Positions 10,371 through 21,371 are shown, counted from the first letter of the stretch. The stretch: 64,000 nt of DNA from Riptortus pedestris (GCA_019009955.1 CM032228.1:229127501-229191500); one strand, 5' to 3'. Numbers and translations: made by a program. The notes: generated by a model from the sequence alone, not told the origin.

Positions 10371-10946
10371 GGGTTTAGATCTTATCAACTGATCCTGCCA
10401 AGCTAAATGTCAGAGATAGATTAATCGATGGTAAATTAACCCGTTATCAATGCACTGCCAACCTTGCTATGATAACAGGTATTAATTAACACTACCCAAT
10501 ATGCAATTTTATTTAACATTAGGAATAAATAGTAACATTAAGCAAAAGAAAATCTATTAGTTGTTTGTTCACGTAGGCTTCCACGGTCGTCAAATGTATG
10601 TACAAAAACTTCTTCTGGGTTGGACCGTGTCTTAATTTTCATCGTTGCCGAGCTACTTCAGGGCTGAGTAGAGAATGAGTTTCTCTACTCAGCCCTGAAG
10701 AAGCCATCAAACGATGTGCGAAAGCTCGGCAACGATGAAAATTAAGACACGGTCCAACCCGGAAGAAGTTTTTGTACATACATTAGTTGTTTGTTTTACA
10801 TTTATTTGTAAATTTAATCATCATCAAAATTTCGAATTTATAACTTAGTTTCAATAATTCATAACTGTACAGAATTGCAAATTAAAGCTTTTGTTCAGCC
10901 CGGATTTAATTTTGTAAAAGCGATAACCATATGTGTTGGTATGATA
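10371..10946 (+). repeat. TAACCCG repeat, copy 1
   Basis: Shares tggtaaattaacccgttatc (diverged), aaccttgctatgataaca and ttaattaacactaccca with the copy at 12370, and agcttttgtt...attttgtaaaa...ggtat with the second copy's continuation at about 14605-14665. It holds a foldback insertion (10570-10781) and is followed directly by a HINE. No coding capacity. Confidence 0.6.
10570..10781. mobile_element. 212 bp foldback insertion with 14 bp target duplication
   Basis: ATTAGTTGTTTGTT occurs at 10556-10569 and again at 10782-10795. Between them, two ~60 bp arms (10595-10654 and 10723-10782) are near-perfect inverse copies, with an inner inverted pair at 10657-10675 and 10682-10700. Only the right arm has ~22 extra bases carrying ctgaagaagcc...gcgaaagc, which resembles the hammerhead-like motif of Penelope-type terminal repeats. 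A long target duplication suits insertion by target-primed reverse transcription. Family assignment is tentative. Confidence 0.7.
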
Positions 10947-10950
10947 TATT

Positions 10951-11070
10951 AGCAGATTTCCCTTCAGGGAAATCAACTATTGAGGTCGTACTCATAACGG
11001 AATTTTCGAAACTGTTATTGAAATGTCCATCGATCCTACCTAGTAGGTGACGAAAATTATGGCCGTTCAA

Positions 11071-11121
<51 letters not shown>

Positions 11122-11918
11122 ATCTATCTATATATCTATTTATACAACTGTCTGTTACCGCTCTAGCGGTCGCAATTTTTGTTTAATCGTCACCAAACTC
11201 GATATTTAGTTGTTTCGTGTATAAAGAAAAGATCGGGCTCGTCAATGGCTGAAATCGGACAAGGGAGAGGGGGTGTTTAGAGGAGGAGGATTTTGGAAAT
11301 TCGAAATATCTTCGTCCACATCGAAATAGTGCACACAATAAATCTTCTTGAAAATTACATGTACTATAAATATTGTTAAATACATTTTTTCTCTATCTTG
11401 AATATTAACCGAGATATTTGCAATTTTCAGTTTTCAGTCTTAAATAAACCCCCACTCCTACTCGTATTACATAAACAATACTCTGTAATATAATAAACCA
11501 CATTATTCCAAGAATAAAACCCAAATATTGTTTTCCAGAGACCTTTATTATACGAGATACTTGCAAATATGTTTTTGTGATTCCCTCCCCCCTCCTACTA
11601 AAATATGATTGATTGAGCTAAAAATTATTCTGATTCATTATAAATTACAGAACTATATATAGTACATAGTTTTCTATAAAAATAGTATGTTATATTCTGA
11701 TATATTTCAGTAATTGTTTTTCTTTTCTGGGAGCCGTTGGCAGACCTGTTTGTTTACATTTGAGACGCTTCCTTCTGGGAGGGGAAAGATTTCTTATTAC
11801 CGTTTGTATTTATTCACTTAATATGCACAGTAGTGTTGTATTAGCAGTATGTAGGTTTATCTATTATTAAACTTCAAGAGGGAAATCTGCTTATTCACGC
11901 AGTCTCTGCGTAAATGAC
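10951..11918 (+). mobile_element. HINE copy, L variant, full-length reference
   Basis: This ~970 bp copy shows the long form in order: 5' end AGCAGATTTCCCTTCAGGG; a segment ending 'tccatcgatcctacctagt'; a (TA)n tract (11071-11116); the core 'gttaccgctctagcggtcgc'; a G-rich run near 11265; 'attaaccgagatatttgc'; the L-specific half with ccaaatattgttttccagag, a C-rich run near 11587, 'cagacctgtttgtttacatt'; and the 3' terminus gggaaatctgcttattcacg with hairpin cgcagtctctgcg. The 12-base ends AGCAGATTTCCC and GGGAAATCTGCT are inverse. The arrangement of subterminal inverse repeats, internal microsatellite and 3' hairpin is that of DINE-1/HINE elements mobilised by Helentrons. No protein is encoded. 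Confidence 0.8.
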
Positions 11919-12369
11919 TTTTTTGCATTGAGAAAGAACTCTTTTAGAAAAGTTACGATATTTAAAATTCGGGTAGTGATTTGAAAGCATTATCAGTGTT
12001 AATTATTCTGAAATAGGTCTCAGTGGATATTAATATGTAAAAAGTGGGTAAATTTGATATTGGAATCTGAATGTATTAATAAGACAAGTATAAATATAAT
12101 ATAAATATAAACATAATATAATATAAACATAATATAATAAACATAATATAAAAATAAATAAAAATATAAACATATTCTAGTTTCATTATTCTTTGTTTAT
12201 TATGTACATAGGGGTTTTACATAATTAGCATATATTATTGATAAAGGTAAAGAAAAAAAATAATCCTTTAAAAAGGCAACAATAAACATCATTTCTCCAT
12301 ATTTATTTTTAAAATCATAAGATAAATGCTATTAAATCATTTATCCAAGAAAATAATACATTAATTGTA

Positions 12370-12530
12370 TTATGTGGTTTAGATCTTACCTGCTAACGTT
12401 GCCTGTCTACGGGTCAGAGGTAGATTAATCTATGCTAAATTAACCCGTTATCAATACAGTTCCAAACCTTGCTATGATAACAACTATTAATTAACACTAC
12501 CCAGTAATCAATTTTATTCAGTATTACTTA
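12370..12530 (+). repeat. TAACCCG repeat, copy 2, left part
   Basis: gctaaattaacccgttatca, aaccttgctatgataacaac and ttaattaacactacccagta match copy 1. It is interrupted at the TA at 12529-12530 by the Tc1-like element and resumes at 14437. Confidence 0.6.
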
Positions 12531-13467
12531 CGCCTTGGCCAAAAGTATTAGGCACCCACATATTTTACTAAAACAAAGCTTTTACGTGAAACATGGCATG
12601 GCGCATTATCCTGTTGAAAAATAATGCTTGCTCTTTCATTAGGAAGAAATGTATTTTTCAAATAAAGGCTTCAAAGTTTGATTTAGCATTGATATATAGG
12701 TATCGCTATTCATTCTCCATTCACATAAAAACATTTCACCAACACCCGAAGCCCCGCATACAGCCCCAAACCATTATATTTCCACCACCATGTTTTACAG
12801 TAGGGACGACACAACCTGGGAGGTAGGCTTCGCCTTTCCTCCTTCTTGCGTAAACGGCATCAGGAGTTCCAAAAATCTTTACAAAATTTTGGAATTTTAA
12901 TGAATTTTTAAAAATAACTGTTCATGTATATTAAATTTATTTTAGGGAATTTTCGCAAATTTAAATATCAATATACTATAATTTAATTACCTCAATGTTG
13001 CTTTCATCAGACCAAACCACCTTTGCCCAATCTTGAGCACTCCAGTCTTGATGAAATTTTGCCCAGTTAAGCCTCTTCTTGCGATTGGCTTCACTAAGCC
13101 ATGGTTTCTTCCTAGCCTTACAGCCTTTCAGACCCTTTTCTCCCAGTCTTCTTCTTATGGTTCGAGCCAAAATATCTACAGAACACAAGGTTTTCATCTC
13201 TTCAGCCAGCTGTTTCGACGTTTTCTTGCGATTCTGAAGAGAAGTTCTCACCAAAAATGTTTCCTCACGTGCTCTTGTTATTTTCTTTCTTCCGGTTCTA
13301 GGTAGTGAGGAAAATGTCATAAATATCCGGTGTCGATTAAGCGTATATTGAACAGCACAACGAGAGCACTTCATAGTTTTAGCTACCTCGGATTGAGTAT
13401 ACCCTCCCTCCAACATAAAAACTATTTTGGCCCGTTCAATCTGACTCAATTCTTTTACTTTCACCAT
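12531..13467 (-). pseudogene. Tc1-like transposase, broken
   Basis: From ATG at 13467 the first 163 codons give a paired helix-turn-helix DNA-binding region (residues 5-110; LSQIERAKIVFMLEGG and the GRKK linker region) and the start of the catalytic domain with the first aspartate in VVWSDES. At about 12975 the likeness stops, an AT-rich ~90 bp stretch follows, and it resumes at about 12885 with VKHGGGNIMVWGCM and, after a further frame change, FQQDNAPCH holding the second aspartate near 12610. The third acidic residue and its surroundings are missing because the terminal repeat begins at once. The AT-rich stretch starts GTAATT and ends GTAAAG on the coding strand, so it could be an intron or a chance insertion. 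Not functional. Confidence 0.85.
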
Positions 13468-13471
13468 TTTT

Positions 13472-13589
13472 AGCAGATTTCCCTTAAGGGAAATCAGCTA
13501 TTGAGGTCGTACTCATGACGCGAGTTTCGAAAAATTTCTTCAAATGTCCATCGATCCTACCCAGGAGATGACGAAAATGAGGTCCGTTC

Positions 13590-13667
<78 letters not shown>

Positions 13668-14153
13668 ATATATATATATAGATATATATATTTGTCTGTT
13701 AACGCTCTAGCGATCGCAATTTTTGTTTGATCGTTACCAAACTCGGTATTTAATCGTTTTATGTAAAAAGGAAGATCAAGTTCGTTAATGGCTAAAATCG
13801 AACCAGTGGGAGGGGGGGTTTAGAGGGGGGGATTTTCGATAATTCGAAATATCTCCGTTACCATACGTCGGATCAAAAAAGTGTATAGAACCAATCTTAT
13901 TGCAAATTAAATTTACTATAAATATTGTTCTATACATTTATTCTGTATCTTTAATATTAACCGAGATATTTGGATTTGTATTGTGAGTGTGGTTGGCTAT
14001 GTTTGGGAGTTTCCGCCGAGCGCACTAGCGCTAGTGTGGCCGTTTCACTAACGATTCGTCCTCGTGAGAATAGGTTATTACTAGGCAGATTTCTCTATTG
14101 TAAAACTTCACGTGGGAAATCTGCTTAGTTTACGCAGCCCCTGCGTGACGGAC
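13472..14153 (+). mobile_element. HINE copy, S variant, full-length reference
   Basis: This ~680 bp copy shows the short form: AGCAGATTTCCCTTAAGGG; tgaggtcgtactcatgacgc; a (TA)n tract (13597-13690); gttaacgctctagcgatcgc; the G run near 13808; ttctgtatctttaatattaa; then the S-specific segment (gctatgtttgggagtttccg, gtggccgtttcactaacgat); cacgtgggaaatctgcttag; hairpin acgcagcccctgcgt; gacggac. T-rich sequence abuts both ends, as expected for insertion between T residues. It interrupts the Tc1 element. Confidence 0.85.
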
Positions 14154-14436
14154 TTTTAATTTTAAAAAATGAGAAAATGGATATTTTTTATGGTAAAGAC
14201 TTGTAATTTAAAGAAAAATATTCACTGATCCCATAAAGAGAGCTAACACTGTACTGAGAACTTTTGTTTACATTCCATTATCTTCTCTTAAAGTATTAAA
14301 TTAGGAGGCAGGGCATAAATATAAACCTTTTAAGAAATCCGTTTTTAACAAATCAACAAGTTTTATGAATGTAGAATTCTTTATTAAAATGATATAGACA
14401 ATTTGGCATGGTGCCTAATACTTTTGGCCAAGGCTG

Positions 14437-14900
14437 TAGTTGTAAATAATAATATTAATTTCAGTCTATAGTGGAAGAAAACTTTTTTTTTCTTTTTGTT
14501 TACATATATTTCATTTTTTTATGTTACCATAGTTGTATCTAGACGACTACCTGATATGGTAAATATGAGAATTCTTAATTGGACCGATTTGGAAATTAGG
14601 TTTTCAGCTTTTGTTTACCCAGGCATTAATTTTGGTAAAACGAGGACTATGGGGTTGGTATATTTGTTTTATTATATTGTTAATAATAGATACACATGAC
14701 AAAATAAAAAAAAACATACGAAGTGAAAATAGTATTTCCTTATTACTTAAATATTTAGGGAAAACAGTAACTATCAGTTTTTATTTTAAACGTAAAAAAA
14801 AAAAAATGTTACTAAATTTATTTTTTGTTAGAAAGCAAAGTCGTAAAAATAACGGATTTGACGGTTTCTTGTATTTAAATAGATAATTCAATTTATACAT
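14437..14900 (+). repeat. TAACCCG repeat, copy 2, right part
   Basis: Continues the copy broken at 12530. cagcttttgtttacccaggc and aattttggtaaaac match copy 1 at about 10887-10925, and tagggaaaacagtaact to gataattcaattta matches 3300-3440. The small frames at 14496-14886 are incidental to AT-rich sequence. Confidence 0.5.
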
Positions 14901-14958
14901 AATACTTTCATAGACATTTTCTTCAAATATATAATTGCCTTAATATAATTCTAATTAA

Positions 14959-15658
14959 AACATGTTTTTGAGGACTTGGGAGGGTAACCACATCTGGGGT
15001 TAGTGAGATAACAACCCTACATTCGGCTTATTATTAAATATATTTTGGCATGCATGCGTTTGAAGTCTCCTTTATATAATGAAAGACTCGAATGTAATAT
15101 GCAGATCTCGCCATTATGTCTTGATAAACTTAGGACATCATCATGAACGAGGGAAATCTGCTTAGTTAAAGCAAGAGCAAGCAAAGAGTCCCTTGCAGCA
15201 AGAATATAGAATACTACATGGATGATGCGCTATGAAACACATTGCTGTTTTGCGGGTTGCCTACGCTCAAGTAACGCAGATAATAAACGCTCCCTTATCA
15301 CATTATCTACTTATCTATTATGCAACACATGATATTAATTCCTGGCTTCAATTTTAGGAGGCAAACAAATACTTATACGAAATAAAAATGTCTTCAGATA
15401 AACCTTAATTAAATGATTTTTCTACAAAAACCAAATTCGATCCCAGGCCCAAGTCAAATTCCATTTGCATATTTCAAATCCCCTCTCTCCCATTGGTTGA
15501 TATCATTTTTCTATCGAATCTAACACTCAAACAAATTTCTAAATGCTTCGCATAAAGCAATTGAATAAAGATTGTAAGTGTTTACAATCGCCTTCCTGCT
15601 AGATATGTACCTCATGTTTCGCTTCTTTTTTTTCACGATTTGACCACATTTTGTTATT
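14959..15658 (+). repeat. GCGGGTTGCC repeat copy
   Basis: gcatgcatgcgtttgaagtc, gctgttttgcgggttgccta and ataaacgctcccttatcaca are shared with the copies at 6263 and 30873. At about 15150 it includes gggaaatctgcttagttaaa, a worn HINE 3' end, so part of this repeat seems to derive from a HINE. The 31 kb copy also shares its right-hand part, up to cacgatttga before the next HINE. Confidence 0.55.
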
Positions 15659-16140
15659 AGCAGTTTTCCTTAAACCAGCTTTTGAAGATTCACTCATGAA
15701 CCTAGCTTCGAAAAATATCTCCAAATTACCATGGGTTCTACCTACAAGATGACAGATATATTTGTGCCTGTGTGTGTCTATATATATATAAACTTGTTTC
15801 CTACCGCTCTAGCAAAGAGAAGAGAGTTTGATCTTTTCTAAACTGGAAATGTACGTACCATGTAAAAGATTAATTTCATAAAATTTAATTATCTATAAAT
15901 GTTCATCTCTACGCCTTTTTCTCCATATTGAATTAACCATTATTTTTCTATTTATTTACTTTTCACCCTTCAGTAACCGCCACCTCTCACCTTAAGTCAT
16001 TCCACCTTAACTTTAAGCCAATCATCATTTAACGTCTTACTCTCAGCTTAAATACCAAATATAGTTTTTTCCGCAACTATATTTATGTGTGGTACATGCA
16101 AATTCATTGTCTGATGACGTCATCCACTAAGATTGTATGC
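15659..16140 (+). mobile_element. HINE copy, strongly diverged
   Basis: agcagttttccttaaaccag stands for the 5' end, followed by cactcatgaacctagcttcg, a short TA run (15779-15790) and ctaccgctctagcaaaga; it fades after the M/L words aaataccaaatatag and tgatgacgtcatccac (compare 1853-1870 of another copy). No 3' terminus was found. Among the oldest HINEs in the window. Confidence 0.6.
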
Positions 16141-16395
16141 TATTTCATGAAAATGTTTATTTCAGCTATACCGTACTAGATATTTAACCATTTCCTTCAA
16201 CTCTAAAGATCTCACCCTTTAATAACTGAAATCGGACCTGGAAAAGGGGTAATCTTTGTACAATACTGGTAAATACCGATTAAAATATATATTCTACGGT
16301 CCCAGTCCGCAAGTTACCATCGGAGATGGCTAAATTGTAATCATAAAAGTGATCTAATGCCCATTACCCATAACTCGTAGATGACGAGTCCCTTT

Positions 16396-16508
16396 AGCAG
16401 ATTTCCATTAAAGGAAATTAAGCTATTGAGGTCATACTCATGACGATTTTCTTCAAATGTCCATCGATAGTAACCAGGAGATGACGAAAATGAGATCCGT
16501 TCAAAATT

Positions 16509-16558
<50 letters not shown>

Positions 16559-17325
16559 GTAACCTCTGTCTGTACATTGATTTTTTTCGCGAAATTTCAT
16601 GATAACTTTTCGTTTCACACGTCATAGACACCATATCTGCGTTTTGTTTCTTTCGTGTATGTTTGTTTGTTACCTTTTCACGCATAAACGGCTGAACCGA
16701 ATTTGATGAAACTTGGTATGTATATTACTATTAACCCAACTTAGACTTTAGGCTATATTAATTTTCTCTGAGACGAACAGGAGTGGGGGTTATAAGGGAA
16801 GCCTGAAATTAAAAATAGCGATATTTCGTTTCCTATTGGTTTTTCCGCAAATATAAACATAACAGAAGTTGTTTATTTTGTTATTTCGAGTAACTTTTGT
16901 TATATACACTTTTGTCGTATACCTAAGTATAAATGAGTTATACGTTAAAACTTTAGCGGGCACTAACGGCTGAACCGAACTTAACAAAACTCAGTATGTC
17001 AATTAGCATTAATTCTTCCATGATTATAAGTTATATTAAAATTTTTAGGTTCGAACGGGAGGGGGGTTATAAGGGAGGCCAGAAATAAAAATTCACCATA
17101 TTTACATGTATGTATAAGAGACGGGAAATATAAAAATATCGAAGACTGTGAAGCCTTATCGAACAAATAATTCTATTATTAGCAAATCCACGGCAACGAC
17201 GGGTATCAATCCTAATCACTGGGACGGTTAAATGTCAAAATATTGTGTAATGTAAAGCCTGCTAAAAAATACCATCACCATTCAGCCTCAAATGAATTCC
17301 CGGGCGAAGACGGGTATCTGAGCTA

Positions 17326-17382
<57 letters not shown>

Positions 17383-17870
17383 CACATTTGTCTGTTAACG
17401 CTCTAGCGATCGTAATTTCTGCTTGATCGCTACCAAACTCCATATTTAACCGTTTTATGTAAAAATAAAGATCAAGTTCATTAACGGATGAAATTGGACC
17501 AGTGGGAGGGAGCCTGGCTTAGAGGGAGTATTTTCTAAAATTGGAAATATCTCCGTTACTGTACGTCTGATCGAAAAATTTTATAGAATTAATTTTATTG
17601 CAAATTGAATAATCTATAAATGTTGTTACGCATATGTTTTCCTTGTCTTTAATATTAACCGAGATATTTTTATTCTTTAGTTTTTGGCATTGAGTAAACC
17701 CCCACTCCTAGTCATCTCAAATCAACACAATGATGTTATATTATAAAGCACTTTATTTGATGCCTAAATTACAAATATTGTTCTTATTGAACTTATACTT
17801 TTTGAGATAAATGCAAATACACAACGCAAGTGGGAAATCTGCTTAGTAACGCAGCCTCTGACGGACGGAC
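16396..17870 (+). mobile_element. HINE copy, M variant, with nested CTAGCT repeat
   Basis: 5' part 16396-16552 (agcagatttccattaaagga, to the (TA)n tract) and 3' part 17327-17870 ((TA)n, gttaacgctctagcgatcgt, gtgggaaatctgcttagtaa, gacggacggac) are two halves of one HINE. The 774 bp between them is a complete CTAGCT repeat, flanked by TA tracts on both sides. The 3' hairpin is worn (acgcagcctctgacg). Confidence 0.8.
16553..17326 (+). repeat. CTAGCT repeat, complete reference copy
   Basis: Runs from aaaattgtaacctctgtctg to gacgggtatctgagctag, with (TA)n on both sides. In order it carries cgcgaaatttcatgataact, aacggctgaaccgaatttga, gagacgaacaggagtggggg, cctattggtttttccgcaaa, and near the end the inverse of aggctgaatggtgatggta. 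No terminal inverse repeat or coding frame is visible; the frames at 16341-16987 are incidental. It is probably a non-autonomous element that inserts in TA runs; I cannot give it a family name. Confidence 0.75.
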
Positions 17871-18376
17871 TTCTGAATCAGTTATTTGGTTTTTTTTTTT
17901 TCCTATTTTTCAATTTGGATAAACTAGAAAAACACAGAAACAATATAATGGTTAACTTTTAAGTATTCGAGTTTTTAAAAAGTTTCCGATTATTACTGTG
18001 GGATTAAGGAAATTGAGTGACTAAAGAGACTTTGCTGGCTGTGGGAAAGAACCAAGTTATGGTATAAGCTCAAGTTCTATTTCTTGAGGAACTTACTCTA
18101 TCCCAGACTTCTAACTTCTTTTAAACTTTAATACTGAGCTCCTGGCCGTTGGAAGTAACCGCCTTAAGCCACAAGGATACTTTTTGAATACTATATTGAA
18201 CGTTGTACTATTTCTTCAAACATATCCAGACTTGATTTCTAAGTCTACAAAAAAATATGTTAAAAATAAATTGTGCCTCTTTAGTGATATGAGATAATAT
18301 GATTCCCGCCATATCCTCTTGATGGATTTTGTAATATTTCACTTTAACCCAAAGAAATGTATTATTTTATGTTATA
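17871..18376. other. Interval, nothing recognised
   Basis: Moderately AT-rich sequence without recognised repeat ends or a convincing reading frame. Confidence 0.4.
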
Positions 18377-18718
18377 CTAGCTCAAATACCCGGCTTCGCT
18401 CGGGAATTCATTTGAGGCTGAATGGTGATGGTATATTTTTGGCAAGGCTTTACTTTGCACAATATTTTGACATTTACCCGTCCCAGTGTTTAGAGTTTAC
18501 ACCGGTCGTTTCTGTGGATATGTTAATAATGAAATTAATTTTTTATGTAAGACTTCACTGTCCTGATATGGTCATATTTCCCGTTCCCTGTGCATTATGC
18601 ATAGATTTGAATTATTAAGGAGAAAATATTGACATACATTTGAATTACTTTTTTCAGGTGAGGTACTTGGTAGTTCATATTGAAAAGAAGTGTTGAGCAA
18701 ATTTCTCTAAATAACAAA
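18377..18718 (-). repeat. CTAGCT repeat, partial
   Basis: Starts ctagctcaaatacccggctt and gaattcatttgaggctgaat, inverse of the 16553 copy's end. It stops where a HINE begins at 18720; that HINE lacks its first ten bases, so the two meet at a breakpoint. The 99-codon frame at 18319-18618 is incidental. Confidence 0.65.
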
Positions 18719-18719
18719 A

Positions 18720-19342
18720 CCCTTAAGGGAAATCAGCTATTGAGGTCGTACTCATGACGCGAGTTTCGAAAAATTTCTTCAAATGTCCATCGATCCTACC
18801 CAGGAAATGACGAAAATAAGGTCCTTTCAAAATTTTATATATATATATATATTTGTCTGTTAACGCTCTAGCGGTCGCAATTATTGTTTGATCGTTACTA
18901 AACTCGGAATTTAATCGTTTTATGTAAAAAGGAAGATTAAGTTCGTTAATGGCTGAAATCAGACCAGTGGGAGGGGGTGGGGGTTTAGAGGGGGGATTTT
19001 CGGAAAATTCGAAATATCACCGTTATTATGCATCGGATCAAAAAATTGTATAAAATCAATCTTATTGAAAATTACATTTAATATAAATCTTGTTCTATAC
19101 ATTTATTCTGTATCTTGAATATTAACCGAGATATTTGCATTTGTATTCTGCATTGGTCGGCAGGAGTAAGCTGTTTGGTACTTTCCGAAGAGAGCTCTGG
19201 CGGCCGTTTCCGTAACTATTCGTCCCTGTGAATAAGTTTAGTGATCCCTTACTACTTACTACACTTGTTATTGGACAGATTTCTCTATTGTAAAACTTCA
19301 CGTGGGAAATCTGCTTAGTTTCGCAGCTCCTGCGTGACGGAC
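18720..19342 (+). mobile_element. HINE copy, S variant, lacking first ten bases
   Basis: Begins cccttaagggaaatcagcta, has a short TA run (18837-18851), gttaacgctctagcggtcgc, the G-rich run near 18975, the S interior, and ends cacgtgggaaatctgcttag, hairpin gcagctcctgc, gacggac. Confidence 0.85.
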
Positions 19343-19344
19343 TC

Positions 19345-19519
19345 TTTTTTGCTTTGTGTTGTAAATAATTTTATTGTATAAATATTTTATTTTATTCATA
19401 TTTAAAAAAAAATGTTATGTATCAAGCACACGTTATATACTAATTATTGTACGGGGCGTGTGGCTAATAAACTCCCTTCCTTAAGGGTTACTTCAAGAAG
19501 GAATTAAATAAATAAATAA

Positions 19520-19564
<45 letters not shown>

Positions 19565-19568
19565 TATT
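19345..19568 (+). mobile_element. Probable LINE 3' tail with (AAAT)n and (TA)n
   Basis: acggggcgtgtggctaataa, actcccttccttaaggg and aattaaataaataaataa are the kind of 3' UTR and short-repeat tail seen in arthropod LINEs. The tail passes into a (TA)n tract (about 19526-19568). No coding part is attached; it follows a HINE 3' end directly. Confidence 0.4.
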
Positions 19569-20296
19569 AAATAATACGTAATTGACATTGCCTGGAGAGT
19601 GTCGATCAATTAACCTGTAATGCCATGCTAAAATATTCAAGAGCCCATTTCGTCAAGTCTACTCACTTTGATTGAGCTGTGTACAGATTACGTCACCTCA
19701 ACGTTTCAGCTCAATGTTTATTCACTTTTGTTGACACATTCACTAGTACGGTTAATGTAATTACACAACTGCCTGCTTTTACCTTGACAGATTTCTTAGG
19801 AAATGAAACTTTAAAGCATATTACATAAATAAACAAGTTACAATATTATACTGACTTAATGCTTTCTAAAATTTCTTATGGGCAGTGTAAAAAAATTAGC
19901 CACATGTGGTAAATAATATTTTAATCCAATCACTTATACCGGCTGATAAATGTTGATTTAATTTTTGAAAAAAATCACCTTTTTGTTGAACGGATATAAT
20001 TTCTAATAAATAGTTTATATTTATAAAGGGTTAGTAAAGTAGCTATGTATCAAGAAATTATCTTTTTATTAATACATTTCATTTTGTAAACGGCAGATGC
20101 ATTTATTTCAATTAATTCAATTTATTTTTCTTATTTCTTAAGCCATTTTTGTTTTTCATAATTACTTATTCAGGTGTTGTAAGTTATCATATATTTTGTT
20201 TTTAGGTTTTTTAATATACTACTGGTTTTTTAATTTGTTCTCGTGTCATTTTCTAAATTGAATAAATAATTATTTATGTAAAATAATAATAAAAAA
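19569..20296. other. AT-rich interval, nothing recognised
   Basis: No repeat termini, RNA gene or reading frame recognised. Confidence 0.45.
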
Positions 20297-21088
20297 GTCC
20301 GTCACGCAGGGGCTGCGTAAACTAAGCAGATTTCCCAGCGTGAAGTTTAGTAATAGATAAATATACATACTGCTAACACAACAGCACCGTGAATAAATAC
20401 TAACGGAAATAAGAAATGTTTCATCCAATTTCAATAACCTGCCGACAGGAAGCGTTAGGTTAGAAATGTAAACAAACGGGTCTGCCGCTTCACACCGGAA
20501 AGAATAACAATTTCTGTCAGATATCAGAATATAACATATTAATTTTATTGAGAACTATTACTGTAATTATTAATGAGTCAGAATAATTGTTATCTCAATC
20601 AATGAAATTTTAGTAGTCCAAAACCTTAAGACGGGGGGGGGGGGAATCACCAGGACATATTTGCATGTATCTCGTATAATAAAGGTCTCTTGAATACAAT
20701 TTTTGGTATTTAAACTTCGAATAATGTGATTTATTATGTAGCAGAGTATTTTTTATGTAACATGAGGAGAAGTGGCGGTTTGCTGAAGGCTGAAAACTGA
20801 AAAATGCAAATATCTCGGTTAATATTCAAGATAGAGAATAAATGTATATAACAATATTTATAGTAAATTCAATTTACAATAAAGTTAATTTTATACAATT
20901 TTTCGATCCGACTTATAGTAACGGAGATATTTCTAATTTTCGAAAATCATCCCCTCTACCCCCCCCTCTCCCACTGGTCCGATTTCAGCTGTTAACGAAC
21001 TCGATCTTCTTTTTTAAATAAAACGATTAAATACTAAGTTTGGTGACGATTAACCAAAAATTGCGACCGCAAGAGTGTTAACAGACAA

Positions 21089-21150
<62 letters not shown>

Positions 21151-21268
21151 GAACGGACCTCATTTTCGTCATCTCCTGGGTAGGATCGATGGACATTTGA
21201 AGAAATTTTTCGAAAATCGCGTCATGAGTACGACCTCAATAGCTGATTTCCCTTGAGGGAAATCTGCT
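20297..21268 (-). mobile_element. HINE copy, L variant, full length
   Basis: 3' terminus at left (gtccgtcacgcaggggctgc), L interior with the G run near 20633, gcaaatatctcggttaatat, C runs near 20940-20980, gcgaccgcaagagtgttaac, (TA)n about 21091-21144, atttcccttgagggaaatct and the 5' end at 21268. About 970 bp, matching the plus-strand reference at 10951. Confidence 0.88.
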
Positions 21269-21371
21269 AAAAATAATCCTGTCTTATCAAACAATGAGTT
21301 ATCTGTTGATGGTGCATGGGTAGTAATGTTTCATAAGACAAGATCATTTATCATGTATATTTAGAGAAAGC

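Larger units (their letters stand above)
12531..14436 (-). mobile_element. Tc1-like transposon, split by a HINE
   Basis: Terminal inverse repeats: left CGCCTTGGCCAAAAGTATTA at 12531, right the inverse of CAGCCTTGGCCAAAAGTATT ending at 14436; the left end has lost one A. TA dinucleotides flank both ends (12529-12530, 14437-14438), the Tc1/mariner target. The minus strand holds a broken transposase (12531-13467). A HINE (13472-14153) sits 4 bases beyond the transposase start codon, in the T-rich leader, so it arrived later. The outer flanks belong to one TAACCCG repeat. Confidence 0.85.

Noticed and set aside
14140..14153. Bacterial-style terminator from the hairpin followed by T residues at HINE 3' ends
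   Set aside because: The hairpin plus T run resembles a rho-independent terminator, but the host is eukaryotic and the feature recurs only as a transposon terminus.
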